Shown one piece after another: positions 6,975-14,500 of a stretch of DNA of 64,000 nt (positions are counted from its first letter, which is position 1; every line of letters begins with the position of its first letter). The stretch lies in the IMG/VR virus record IMGVR_UViG_3300032896_000001, positions 1-64,000 of that record; one strand, given 5' to 3'. The position numbers and the translations under genes were made by a program. The notes under the pieces are model-generated. The model did not search any database. It saw nothing but the letters and a program-made list of their open reading frames with translations, and had not been told where the DNA came from. Source of the stretch: a virus.

Positions 6975-7844
6975 TTAGGGGTTGCGCAGGTCGCCTAGCG
7001 CCCGCCGGATGATCGCCTCAGCCTCGTCCCCGGTGCTGGCCGCCTGGCGCAGCTCGTTGAACGCCTCGAGGAACGCCGCCACCTCGTCGCTGTCGCCGTC
7101 GGCGGTGTAGTTCTGCTCGGCGACGATCGACTCCGTGACCGCCAGCTCGTTGTCGTAGACGCGGAAGCCGAGCGGGTAGACGGGCATCTTCCGCCCGAAC
7201 TCGATGACGCCGAGCTCGAGCGACGGCAGCCGCAGCACCGACAGCAGCTTCCCGAGCTGCCCGGCGAGGATCTCCGGCGGCACGACGCGGGTCCGGAGGG
7301 CGCCCTCGCCGAGGATGATCTGAACGCGCTTCCCCGGGTCGTGGAGGATTTCCTGGCGTCGCAGCCGCGCGTTCACCGCGGCGTCGAGCGCGCCCTCATC
7401 GTCATCCCAGGTGCGCACCCCGGAGGGGAGGCTCATGAGCTCGCGGGCGTACTCCGCGGTCTGGAGAAGGCCGGGGATGAGCGCCACCTGGAACTCGCCG
7501 ATCCTCGTCGCCTGCTCTTCGACGCGCCGCACCTGGTCCTGGTACGCGGCCGCGCCGCTTCTGCGGAGCACGGCGCTGAACGCCTGCTCGCCTCGCGCCT
7601 CGGCTAGTGCTTCCATCAGCCTCTCGGCCTCCTGTTCGTTTCCGGTCTCCCGGGCCCACGCCCGGATGTCTTGTTCGGTGGGCAGCAGGACCCGGTTCTC
7701 GATCTTCCAGACGCGCGACTGGACGACTCCCATCTGCTTCGCCAGCGCGTTGCCTGACAATCCCGCCGCCGCGCGCATCTCGGTGAGACGCGCGGCGAGG
7801 GCGGCCCGGGCCGTGTTGCCGGGCTTAGACGGCGGGATTGTCAA
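6975..7844 (-). CDS. XRE-family regulator with DUF5753 domain
   Basis: A 289-residue protein. The HTH spans about 13-65 (LTEMRAAAGLSGNALAKQMG then QSRVWKIENR), and the remainder (about 100-275) is a DUF5753-type domain marked by EFQVALIPGLLQTAEYARE. Such proteins are abundant in Streptomyces and relatives, usually beside a small acidic or DUF6879 gene. The likely start is TTG, preceded by AGGGAA. Next to a divergent excisionase-like gene it could act as an immunity repressor; that is inference, since in hosts these regulators serve development and morphology. Confidence 0.85.
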   Translation of the reverse strand: MTIPPSKPGNTARAALAARLTEMRAAAGLSGNALAKQMGVVQSRVWKIENRVLLPTEQDIRAWARETGNEQEAERLMEALAEARGEQAFSAVLRRSGAAAYQDQVRRVEEQATRIGEFQVALIPGLLQTAEYARELMSLPSGVRTWDDDEGALDAAVNARLRRQEILHDPGKRVQIILGEGALRTRVVPPEILAGQLGKLLSVLRLPSLELGVIEFGRKMPVYPLGFRVYDNELAVTESIVAEQNYTADGDSDEVAAFLEAFNELRQAASTGDEAEAIIRRALGDLRNP

Positions 7845-7854
7845 GGCGTGTTCC

Positions 7855-8559
7855 CTACTGCGCCAGACGGCACTGGAGATCCGGGCGGGACGTGATGTAA
7901 GCACGCCAAGGAATAGCACCCTGGAGGGCCGCGTCGCGCGCACGGCACGCTTCCACGATCCGCTGCGGGTCGCTGACCCGGGTCGCGCCGGCCCATGAGC
8001 CGTCCGTGTTGTACCGCATGAGGTAAAGCCTGCTGGAGTCGAACAGCCAGAAGTCGGCGTGGGGCACGCCGGCCGGCCACTCGTCCGTGACGGGGATGAT
8101 GCCGATCTCCTCGCCGGCCGCCGCGTTTCCCGGGTACCCCTCGGTGAGCTCTTCCCGCATGGAGGAGGTGAGGGGCTCGGTGACGACGTGGACGCGCTGG
8201 TGGGTCTTGCCCCACCGGCGGTTCGCCTTGACGAGCGCCGCCCATTCGGGGGCCGGGCCGGTCCCCTCGTAGTGCTGGAGCTGCTCGAGGCGGAACGCCG
8301 ACCAGGAGAACGTCTCGAACTGCGCGCCGAACTCGGCCGCGTCCACGTCCTCGTCGCGAGGCTGTAGAGCCTCGCTGACGGTCGCGCGCTTGATGATGAC
8401 GGCGTTCTCGTCGCCGGCGACCCCGGTGAGCCGCCCGAGCAGGTCAGGGCCTGCCTGCTTGCCCTGGACCACCAGGTCTCCGGGCAGTTCGTCCAGGTCG
8501 TAGACGGCGGGGCAGGAGCCCCCGGTGCAGCCGTCCCGGGCGAGCATTCGAGGATGCAT
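7855..8559 (-). CDS. DUF6879-family protein with extra N-terminal domain
   Basis: A 234-residue protein. From about residue 85 it matches the DUF6879 pattern: FETFSWSAFRLEQLQHYE, then VHVVTEPLT and PHADFWLFDSSRLYLMRY. Residues 1-75 look like a separate small domain (CTGGSCPAVYDLDELPGDLV) that elsewhere exists as an independent gene, so this may be a fusion. An AGGAAGGA site is 7 bases before the chosen ATG; another ATG lies 7 codons upstream. Co-transcribed with the DUF5753 regulator. Biochemical role unknown. Confidence 0.75.
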   Translation of the reverse strand: MHPRMLARDGCTGGSCPAVYDLDELPGDLVVQGKQAGPDLLGRLTGVAGDENAVIIKRATVSEALQPRDEDVDAAEFGAQFETFSWSAFRLEQLQHYEGTGPAPEWAALVKANRRWGKTHQRVHVVTEPLTSSMREELTEGYPGNAAAGEEIGIIPVTDEWPAGVPHADFWLFDSSRLYLMRYNTDGSWAGATRVSDPQRIVEACRARDAALQGAIPWRAYITSRPDLQCRLAQ

Positions 8560-8670
8560 GGCGCGATCCTTCCTATCCATGGATTATCCACACCAGCATC
8601 GTGCCGCCGGCCCCAGAGGGTCAAGCCGTCTCGTGCGATCGGACCGCGCCATGCCCCTGACCTGTCCCTT

Positions 8671-8730
8671 CCGTTAATCCCAAAGTAAACCATGAGAGCG
8701 CTTGACGCTAGGTTAACGGTTTGGTTCACT
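8671..8730. promoter_or_regulatory. Divergent promoter/operator region
   Basis: On the plus strand TTGACG (8702-8707), 17 bases and TTCACT (8725-8730) form a promoter for the gene at 8790. Inverted sites CCGTTAA (8671-8677) and TTAACGG (8713-8719) flank the region, and a motif of the form TGGTTYACT followed by GGGA is present once on each strand. This inverted symmetry between the regulator pair and the excisionase-like gene is what a lysogeny-type operator would show. Confidence 0.6.
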
Positions 8731-8789
8731 GGGAGGTGTCAGGCGGTTGCAGCGCCTGACGCGCCAGCCGAGCGAGAGGAGCCAGCCGG

Positions 8790-9065
8790 ATGCCGGACGA
8801 CGTGACCGCCGTCGCTGATGAGTGGATCGAGGTCGGCGACGCCGCCACCATGCTCGGGTTCGACGCCGAGACCATCCACCGTCTCGTCCGCGACAAGTCA
8901 TGGCCGTCGATCGGCATCGCCGGCAACGGGCGCACCGCCCGCCGCATCCCCCGCGCCCTCGTCATCGAGGCCCGCCGCGCCGTGTTCTCCGGTGAGACGG
9001 TGGAACTCCGCGACTTCGCCCGCACATGGTCGGCTCGCAACGCCTCACCCGAGGCGGTGGCGTAG
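8790..9065 (+). CDS. Excisionase-like helix-turn-helix protein
   Basis: A 91-residue protein: EVGDAATMLGFDAETIHRLV at about 14-33 is the HTH, followed by a basic wing (ARRIPRALVIEARRAV). AGAGGAG lies 10 bases before the ATG. It is divergent from the XRE/DUF6879 pair and heads the rightward run of small genes. It could be a Cro- or Xis-type protein; the family does not tell which. Confidence 0.7.
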   Translation: MPDDVTAVADEWIEVGDAATMLGFDAETIHRLVRDKSWPSIGIAGNGRTARRIPRALVIEARRAVFSGETVELRDFARTWSARNASPEAVA

Positions 9066-9506
9066 ATGGGCCGCCTTGAGCTGACCGACGTCTGCGCGGG
9101 CTGCGGGGCCGTGCTCTGGATCGGGCAGGCGCATTCCTGCCCGCGCCGTGCACTGGCCCCCGAAACGCAACGGCCCGCCTCGGCGATCTCAGCGCCGGGC
9201 GGGCCATGGACATCCCAATCGCCTCCCGATCGGACATCCGACATGAATCTAACCGCTGAAGCCCCCGCCCGCACCCAGGACGCCGACGACACGCCCGCGC
9301 TTGACGCGGGCCGCACCAGCCGCATGGCGGCGACCCTCCTCCGGAGGGGCTGCTCCCCGGAGAGCGTCCGCGAGTACGCGGCATCCCGCCCCCGGTTCGC
9401 TTACATGTGGGACGCGATCGCGGGCGCGATGACCGCGCTCGCCGACGACGCGCCTGCGGTGCCCGCCCAGCGGACCGCCCCCGCACCCGAGACGGCCCCG
9501 TCATGA
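9066..9506 (+). CDS. Hypothetical protein with N-terminal Cys knuckle
   Basis: A 146-residue frame that starts directly after the previous stop. Residues 8-27 (CAGCG...HSCPRR) look like a zinc knuckle; residues 60-146 form a helical domain (RMAATLLRRGCSPESVREYA). Between them, low-complexity sequence covers a GC-rich hairpin (9172-9205). It may really be two genes, the second starting at the ATG at 9243, but no stop separates them. Confidence 0.5.
   Translation: MGRLELTDVCAGCGAVLWIGQAHSCPRRALAPETQRPASAISAPGGPWTSQSPPDRTSDMNLTAEAPARTQDADDTPALDAGRTSRMAATLLRRGCSPESVREYAASRPRFAYMWDAIAGAMTALADDAPAVPAQRTAPAPETAPS
9172..9205. other. GC-rich hairpin inside a coding frame
   Basis: GGCCCGCC at 9172-9179 pairs perfectly with GGCGGGCC at 9198-9205 across 18 bases. 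Its position in the linker between two apparent domains fits a former intergenic terminator or attenuator, but there is no T-run. Confidence 0.5.
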
Positions 9507-9730
9507 GCGCCGTGACGATCGCCTACGCGCGCACCGCGACGGAGGGCGGCCGGGTCGTCGCCCGGGAGGAGCGCGTCACCGCGCTGCCCGGCCGCGTCTG
9601 CATCCGGAAGTTCCGCGACGGCCGCTCCCGGCCCGGCCACGGCCTGGAGATCCGGACCCGCTTCCCGGCTTTCACGGCCTGGCGGGTCGGCCGGGCGCTG
9701 AGGCGAGACGGGTACGTGCGCCGTGGCTAG
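9503..9730 (+). CDS. Small hypothetical protein
   Basis: A 75-residue basic protein with a beta-rich first half (TIAYARTATEGGRVVAREER) and a helical end. ATGA overlap with the previous gene. Not recognised. Confidence 0.58.
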   Translation: MSAVTIAYARTATEGGRVVAREERVTALPGRVCIRKFRDGRSRPGHGLEIRTRFPAFTAWRVGRALRRDGYVRRG

Positions 9731-9899
9731 CGTCCTGCGCTCGTCCGCGACCACCGCCGCCGAGCTCAACCAGTGGTTCGCCGGCATCGACGCCATGCGC
9801 GAGTCCGACAACCCCGGCGGGGAGCACGCCGGCGAGGCGACCCTGGAAGCCGGGCAGGCCGCGGTCGACGCCCTCAACGCGAGCAGGGGGAAGCGGTGA
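9723..9899 (+). CDS. Small hypothetical protein
   Basis: A 58-residue acidic, helical protein (ELNQWFAGIDAMRESDNPGG) starting at a GTG that overlaps the previous gene by 8 bases and ending in a GTGA overlap with the next. It is supported by its tight place in the operon and reasonable amino-acid composition. Confidence 0.5.
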   Translation: MASVLRSSATTAAELNQWFAGIDAMRESDNPGGEHAGEATLEAGQAAVDALNASRGKR

Positions 9900-10102
9900 A
9901 CGCCGAGGCCCTGTACGACGCTCTCATGTGCGCGGCCGAGGCCGTCATCGCGGGAGAGGTCGGCGAGACCGGCAGGCAGGAAGCCGCGCTGATGGAGGCG
10001 TCCATCGCATCCGTCGGCGCTTTCCCCGCCGGGAGCCGCGAGGCCGACGCGCTCGGGATCATCCTCGAGGCCGCAGGCCGGATACGCGAGGCGACGCCGT
10101 GA
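9896..10102 (+). CDS. Small helical hypothetical protein
   Basis: A 68-residue Ala-rich helical protein (LYDALMCAAEAVIAGEVGET). GTG start in a GTGA overlap at each end. No domain recognised. Confidence 0.55.
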   Translation: MNAEALYDALMCAAEAVIAGEVGETGRQEAALMEASIASVGAFPAGSREADALGIILEAAGRIREATP

Positions 10103-10200
10103 ACCGCAACAGCCAGACGCCCCCGGATCCGCGTGACTGCATCCTTTGCGCGAGCCTAACCGGCCCCGGCTGCCCTCACCACCCGAGGAGTTCGTCATGA
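10099..10200 (+). CDS. 33-residue Cys/His mini-protein
   Basis: CILCASLTGPGCPHH at about 14-28 has the spacing of a CxxC...CxHH zinc knuckle. It starts with GTG in a GTGA overlap and ends in an ATGA overlap with the next gene. Short, but the metal-type motif and both overlaps support translation. Confidence 0.5.
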   Translation: MNRNSQTPPDPRDCILCASLTGPGCPHHPRSSS

Positions 10201-10544
10201 CCGACATCATCGACACGTCCGACTTCAAGGCGCTGCGCAGCCTCGCCGCCCGGTGGCGCGGAGGCATGCTGTCCGCCCGGTTCGCGAAGGAGCTCGACTG
10301 CGTCCTGGACGTGATCGCGGCCCGGCGCGAGGTGGGCGGCGACGTCTTCTACACCGGCACCCACGGCGACAGCATCACCGAGCTCCGCGAGGACGCTCTG
10401 TCCCAGGCGATGGCCCTGTGGGGCGAGAAGGCGCGCTGCGAAGTCGAGAGCGTCGGCAGCGTCCAAGGCTTGCGCCACAGCGCGTTCCGCTTCGGGGCCA
10501 CGGTCTGGGTGCGGTGCCTCAACTACGAGGAGGTCCGCAAGTGA
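10197..10544 (+). CDS. Hypothetical protein
   Basis: A 115-residue protein with a helical N-terminal half and a C-terminal beta stretch (GATVWVRCLNYEEV). ATG in an ATGA overlap. Not assigned to a family. Confidence 0.6.
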   Translation: MTDIIDTSDFKALRSLAARWRGGMLSARFAKELDCVLDVIAARREVGGDVFYTGTHGDSITELREDALSQAMALWGEKARCEVESVGSVQGLRHSAFRFGATVWVRCLNYEEVRK

Positions 10545-10753
10545 CCGCCTCCGACTTCATCCGCTCGGTCCTCGCCGGGCTCGCGATCTCGGCGATGTTC
10601 GCCGCGGTCTTCTTCGCGGTCAGGCCCGCGCCGCCGGCCCCGGTCTGGGTCTTCGTGCCGTCGGCCTTCAGCCCCGCCGCCGTCCCCTCGGCGTCGCCGA
10701 CGTGCCCTGCCGCGATACCCGGCCTGACCGAATGCGGGAGGACTGCGCGATGA
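10541..10753 (+). CDS. Small single-pass membrane or exported protein
   Basis: A 70-residue protein: residues 5-28 form one hydrophobic segment (IRSVLAGLAISAMFAAVFFA), followed by a Pro/Ser-rich extracellular-type region with two Cys. GTGA overlap with its neighbour. It could be a signal-anchored protein; role unknown. Confidence 0.55.
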   Translation: MTASDFIRSVLAGLAISAMFAAVFFAVRPAPPAPVWVFVPSAFSPAAVPSASPTCPAAIPGLTECGRTAR

Positions 10754-11058
10754 CCGCCCCGGCCCTGATCTTCCGCCCCGGCTCCGCTGACCCCTGGTCG
10801 CGCCGGGAGACCCCGCTGGACTGGCAGGCCCACGCGGCGTGCCTGAACACGGGTCCGGACCTGATGTTTCCCGAAAAGGGCGACAGGAGCCCGGCCCCCA
10901 AGCGGATCTGCGGCTACTGCCCCGCCCGCCGCGAGTGCCTTGAGTACGCGCTCGAGAACGACGAACGGCACGGAATCTGGGGCGGACTGACGCTGCGCGA
11001 GCGCCGTCGGCTGCCCCGCCCCGCCGCCCCGCAGATCGCCAGGAGGCTAGCAGCATGA
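10750..11058 (+). CDS. whiB: WhiB-family iron-sulfur transcription regulator
   Basis: A 102-residue protein with the four WhiB cysteines: one in WQAHAACLNTGPDLMFPEKG (about 25-44), then ICGYCPARRECLEYALEN, followed by ERHGIWGGLTLRERRRL, the G-W/I-W-G-G turn and basic C-terminus that contacts DNA and sigma factor. WhiB proteins are restricted to actinobacteria and their phages and bind a 4Fe-4S cluster. In phages they can repress host whiB2 or alter superinfection; here it may switch host or phage transcription. Starts with ATG in an ATGA overlap. Confidence 0.95.
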   Translation: MTAPALIFRPGSADPWSRRETPLDWQAHAACLNTGPDLMFPEKGDRSPAPKRICGYCPARRECLEYALENDERHGIWGGLTLRERRRLPRPAAPQIARRLAA

Positions 11059-11273
11059 CCGCACGCGCCCTCGACCTCGAGGTGCTCCGCAACGGCAGGC
11101 CGCAGGACACGTTCCAGGCGAACGGCGACCCTGAGGATCTCGCGTGGCTTCAGAAGCGGCTGCAGGGCTGGCTCGAGGCGAAAAAGTGGGACCGGCCGCT
11201 GTGGGGCGCGTTCGAGATCGTGGCGCGCGAGGCCGGGAAGTCCCGCCAGCTCGCGAAGGCGAGGGCCGTGTGA
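11055..11273 (+). CDS. Small hypothetical protein after WhiB
   Basis: A 72-residue protein with a beta first half (LDLEVLRNGRPQDTFQANGD) and an amphipathic helix with conserved-looking Trp residues. ATGA overlap with whiB. Function unknown. Confidence 0.58.
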   Translation: MTARALDLEVLRNGRPQDTFQANGDPEDLAWLQKRLQGWLEAKKWDRPLWGAFEIVAREAGKSRQLAKARAV

Positions 11274-11818
11274 TGCCGTACGCCCGCGACCGGATCGCGC
11301 CGGCGAGCAGCGAAAGCGCCCGCCGCCGCCGGGACATGTTCGGGTATCTTCACGCACCCGGCAACCCCGGCGACTGGGAAGATCGTTTCCACTCCGCCAT
11401 CGCCTGGCTCGGCTCGGCGCTCGTGTACTCGCGGCGCCGCAGCTACCCGTCCGCCGCCCGCCGGGAATGGGCGCACGCCCGGCGGCTGCAGATCATCGCC
11501 GACGCGGCCGCCGCCGTTCAGGAAGCCGGGAACGCGGTGGACGCCGCCTTCCCGGAGCACCGCTCGTCATGGGATCGCCGTCAGGCGCTCCGGGGCGCCT
11601 ACCACCGGGCGCGCGAGACGCGCTCCGTCGACGAGCGGCCGTGGCGGCTGGACGCGTCTCGCGCCTGGCTGATGACCGGGATGCGCCAGGCCGAGCGGTA
11701 CGCCGCCCGCCGCGGCGCCCCCGAGGCGCTGGCGGAGGTTGCGCGGATCGTGAACGAGGTCGCCGGCAGGCTCGCCGCATGGGCCGAGGAGATGGACTCT
11801 GATGACTACGGCCAGTGA
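11273..11818 (+). CDS. Hypothetical helical protein
   Basis: A 181-residue Arg/Ala-rich helical protein with many Trp residues. TGATG overlap with the preceding gene. The composition resembles regulatory or accessory proteins next to Streptomyces transfer genes, but no family was recognised. Confidence 0.6.
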   Translation: MPYARDRIAPASSESARRRRDMFGYLHAPGNPGDWEDRFHSAIAWLGSALVYSRRRSYPSAARREWAHARRLQIIADAAAAVQEAGNAVDAAFPEHRSSWDRRQALRGAYHRARETRSVDERPWRLDASRAWLMTGMRQAERYAARRGAPEALAEVARIVNEVAGRLAAWAEEMDSDDYGQ

Positions 11819-12251
11819 CGAGCTGGGGCTGAGGGAAGCAGGGAAGGCAGTCGAGCGGGATTCCCTGCCGGAGTCTCTACGCGGGCAGGTGCGGACGTGC
11901 GCGAGCAGTCTACCACTTCCCTCCGCGACCGCCCTCCCTCCCGTCACGGAACGTGCCCGCGCTGCGGCTGCCATGGCGGTCCGCGCAGGCGCGAAGGCGG
12001 CCGAGCTCGCCGACCGCCCGGGCTCGCTGGTCCACGCCCAGCCGCCGACTTTCGCCCAGGCGCTGGCACGCCACCATGAGCGCGCGGCGGCGCACCAGGC
12101 ACCGCTCCTCCGGGGCCTTCGCCTCGTCTGGGGATACGCCCACGTGCTGCTCGTCAAGCCGCCGCTGAACCTGCTCGAGTGGGTCACCGAGACGCCGCTG
12201 CGCGCCCTCGGGGCCGTGGCCCTCGTCCTGATCGTCTACTTCTTCCGCTAG
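11802..12251 (+). CDS. Hypothetical protein with C-terminal membrane anchor
   Basis: A 149-residue protein with a hydrophilic helical region and a hydrophobic C-terminal segment (LRALGAVALVLIVYFF) ending in Arg, a tail-anchor layout. Overlaps the previous gene by 17 bases. Its place before the TraB-like gene and next to another membrane protein suggests a part of the transfer module. Confidence 0.58.
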   Translation: MTTASDELGLREAGKAVERDSLPESLRGQVRTCASSLPLPSATALPPVTERARAAAAMAVRAGAKAAELADRPGSLVHAQPPTFAQALARHHERAAAHQAPLLRGLRLVWGYAHVLLVKPPLNLLEWVTETPLRALGAVALVLIVYFFR

Positions 12252-12260
12252 GAGCCACCC

Positions 12261-12686
12261 GTGAACCTGACCGTCGCCGAGCTGGGAGTGCTGCTGCTCC
12301 TGCTGTTCGGCCTGTTCCACTACCTGCGGATACTCGCCAAGACAAGATCCGTGCTCGCGTTCCTCGGCGCGGTCGCCGTCGGGCTGACCGGGACTGTCGG
12401 GCGCATCGCGGCGGGCGTCGCGGACTGGGCGCAGCACGCGGTCGGGTCGGTCACGGCGTGGGCGTTCGGCTCCGCGGTGTCCGCCGCGCTGTTCATCGCC
12501 CTGGTCATCCTGCTCGCCCATGACCTGCACCCGAGGAAGTCGGCCAGCGCCCGCACCGGCTACCTGGCGCTCGCGGCCGGGGTGCTCCTCGTCGCGGGCG
12601 TCTCGCAGATCCCCGCGCTCGCCCCCGCGGCCGGCGCCATCCGCTCGCTCCTGGCGCAACTCGCCCAGTTCGTGAACACCCTGTGA
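12261..12686 (+). CDS. Multi-pass membrane protein, Spd-like
   Basis: A 141-residue protein with about four hydrophobic segments (5-23, 31-46, 67-90, 103-120). GTG start. Small polytopic membrane proteins next to traB in Streptomyces plasmids and integrative elements are spread proteins (SpdA/SpdB type) that help plasmid movement between hyphal compartments. That role is inferred from context only. Confidence 0.55.
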   Translation: MNLTVAELGVLLLLLFGLFHYLRILAKTRSVLAFLGAVAVGLTGTVGRIAAGVADWAQHAVGSVTAWAFGSAVSAALFIALVILLAHDLHPRKSASARTGYLALAAGVLLVAGVSQIPALAPAAGAIRSLLAQLAQFVNTL

Positions 12687-12693
12687 GGCCGCC

Positions 12694-14088
12694 GTGCAGC
12701 TCATCGTCCTGATCATCTTCATCTACGCCGCGAAGTCCGCGTGGGAAGACGCGCGCAAGGCGTGGCGCACGTCGAAGACCGCCTACATGAAAAGCGCCGA
12801 CGCCCGGTTCCCCGGAGCCCCGAAGTCCCGCCGGGCGGCGTGGGCGATCCGGCATGACGCCGGGTACTGGGCGTCGCAGCTGGCGAACGGCCTCCCGTCG
12901 GCCCGGCACGGGTTCGCCGCCGGATGGCACCAGGGCCGCGACGCGCAGACCGCCGCGCGGACAGCGCGGGAGGAAGCCCGCACGCGGCGCCTGGAGAACC
13001 AGGCTGACCACGCCGAGCGCCTGTCGGGGTTCCGCGAGCGGCAGCAGGACGCGCTCCGGCGCTGGCGGGAGGCGATGAACGCCGACCGGGAGCGGGAAAC
13101 CGAGGGCGCCGTCACGGGGGAAGGCAGCGCAGGAAGCGGGGAAGGCAGTCCCGATTTCCCTCGCCTCATGCACGTCAGGAGCAGGAGCGGCCAGCCGCTC
13201 AACATGTTCACAGGCGACCCCTTCGACACCATCACCGTCTACGACGCCGACGACCTGCGCCGCCGGCAGGAAGCCGCCGCCGGGAACCCGGACATCGAGA
13301 TCACGACGGAGCCGCTGCCCGAGCCCGAAGACGGCGCGGTGAGCCGGACCGACTGCTGCCTGTGCGGCCTCCCCCTCGCGGCGGGCGACGGCAACGACGG
13401 CTACACCCACGCCCGTTGCGACGACGTGCACGAGCGGGACAACGCCGCGCACAACATCGGCGACAACCGCGACCTTGACGAGGTCGAGGCCGACATGCGG
13501 GAGCAGGGCATGTGCCCGTGGCAGATCCGGGCGCCCGGGTGGGACGGCTGCGGCCTCTACTGCGGCCGGCCGATCACCGGCACGGGCGGCGACCGGCCGG
13601 ACGAGTACTGCCTCCTGCACCAGGCGCAGGCGGACGGCGACGACGAAGGGGCCGCGCAGGAGCTGAACGAGCACGTTCAGGGGCTTCTTCGGAAGGCGGA
13701 CCGGCAGGAAAGCCCTGCATCCGCGCAGGCAGCACCATCAACCCAGGGAGAACAGCACATGGCATCCGACGTCACCTACGACAGCGTGATCACGAGCATG
13801 GCGGCCGAGCAGGCAAGCGCCGAGCAGCGCGCGGCCGAGCAGCAGCAGGCCGTCGCCCGCGCGAGCGCGATGGCCGACCAGATGCAGGGCCTCGAGGTCG
13901 ACTCCGCGACGCTGAGCGCGATGTACGACCACCTCGAAGCGCAGGACGCCGCCAGCAAGGCGCAGGCGCGCGTGCTGGAGACCGCCGCGGCGGTCGGCGC
14001 GACCCTGAGGCGCGGCCACGCCGGCCTCGCGGAAGCTCACCAAAGCGCCCCGGTTCAGGCCGCGACTCGCGACTTCTATCAGGGTTGA
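12694..14088 (+). CDS. Large membrane-anchored, zinc-knuckle protein of the transfer module
   Basis: A 464-residue protein. Residues 1-14 form a hydrophobic anchor; about 25-135 is a basic helical region; 200-310 holds Cys pairs (CCLCG...CDD; CPWQ...CGLYCGRP...CLLH) that suggest zinc binding; 345-464 is a helical Gln/Ala-rich domain. A second in-frame ATG at 13759 (residue 356) has a GGGAGA site and may give an independent 109-residue product from the C-terminal domain. No family name assigned; location fits a transfer accessory protein. Confidence 0.6.
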   Translation: MQLIVLIIFIYAAKSAWEDARKAWRTSKTAYMKSADARFPGAPKSRRAAWAIRHDAGYWASQLANGLPSARHGFAAGWHQGRDAQTAARTAREEARTRRLENQADHAERLSGFRERQQDALRRWREAMNADRERETEGAVTGEGSAGSGEGSPDFPRLMHVRSRSGQPLNMFTGDPFDTITVYDADDLRRRQEAAAGNPDIEITTEPLPEPEDGAVSRTDCCLCGLPLAAGDGNDGYTHARCDDVHERDNAAHNIGDNRDLDEVEADMREQGMCPWQIRAPGWDGCGLYCGRPITGTGGDRPDEYCLLHQAQADGDDEGAAQELNEHVQGLLRKADRQESPASAQAAPSTQGEQHMASDVTYDSVITSMAAEQASAEQRAAEQQQAVARASAMADQMQGLEVDSATLSAMYDHLEAQDAASKAQARVLETAAAVGATLRRGHAGLAEAHQSAPVQAATRDFYQG

Positions 14089-14103
14089 GAGAAGCCAGCG
14101 GTC

Positions 14104-14457
14104 ATGCCCCGGAGCACCAGGAAGCCGGATGTTCCGGGGCTGGCCGTCCGGCGTCACTACTGCGGGCAAGGCTGGGAGATCATCCACGAGCCGTCAGGAG
14201 CGACACTCGGCCTCTGGCTGAGGCTTCGCCGTCAAGCCGAAGCGGCCATGTCTGACTTCGGCGGTACCGGCGAAGACTTCACCCTCACCCGCGATGAACT
14301 GCAGAAAAGCCAGAAATTCCGAGAGATCGGGACAGTACTCAAGGATTGGCGCGACCGGCAACGGCACTGCTGCCGGGATGGCGAGCACTACTCAGTCCAC
14401 TCGTACGCGATGGAAGGCCGCTGCACCGGAGACAACGGGGCCCCTCGCCGTTCGTGA
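14104..14457 (+). CDS. Hypothetical protein
   Basis: A 117-residue protein. The first part (AVRRHYCGQGWEIIHEPSGA) is beta-rich; the later part is charged and helical. It starts 15 bases after the previous stop without overlap and ends before a ribosome site for the translocase gene. Not recognised. Confidence 0.58.
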   Translation: MPRSTRKPDVPGLAVRRHYCGQGWEIIHEPSGATLGLWLRLRRQAEAAMSDFGGTGEDFTLTRDELQKSQKFREIGTVLKDWRDRQRHCCRDGEHYSVHSYAMEGRCTGDNGAPRRS

Positions 14458-14500
14458 CCGACGACCCGCAATCAGCTTTATTCGAGAAAGGAACACGACG

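Noticed and set aside
13387-14088. Relaxase or replication initiator within the large transfer-module protein
   Set aside because: The Cys pairs and helical tail show no HUH, Rep or relaxase motifs.
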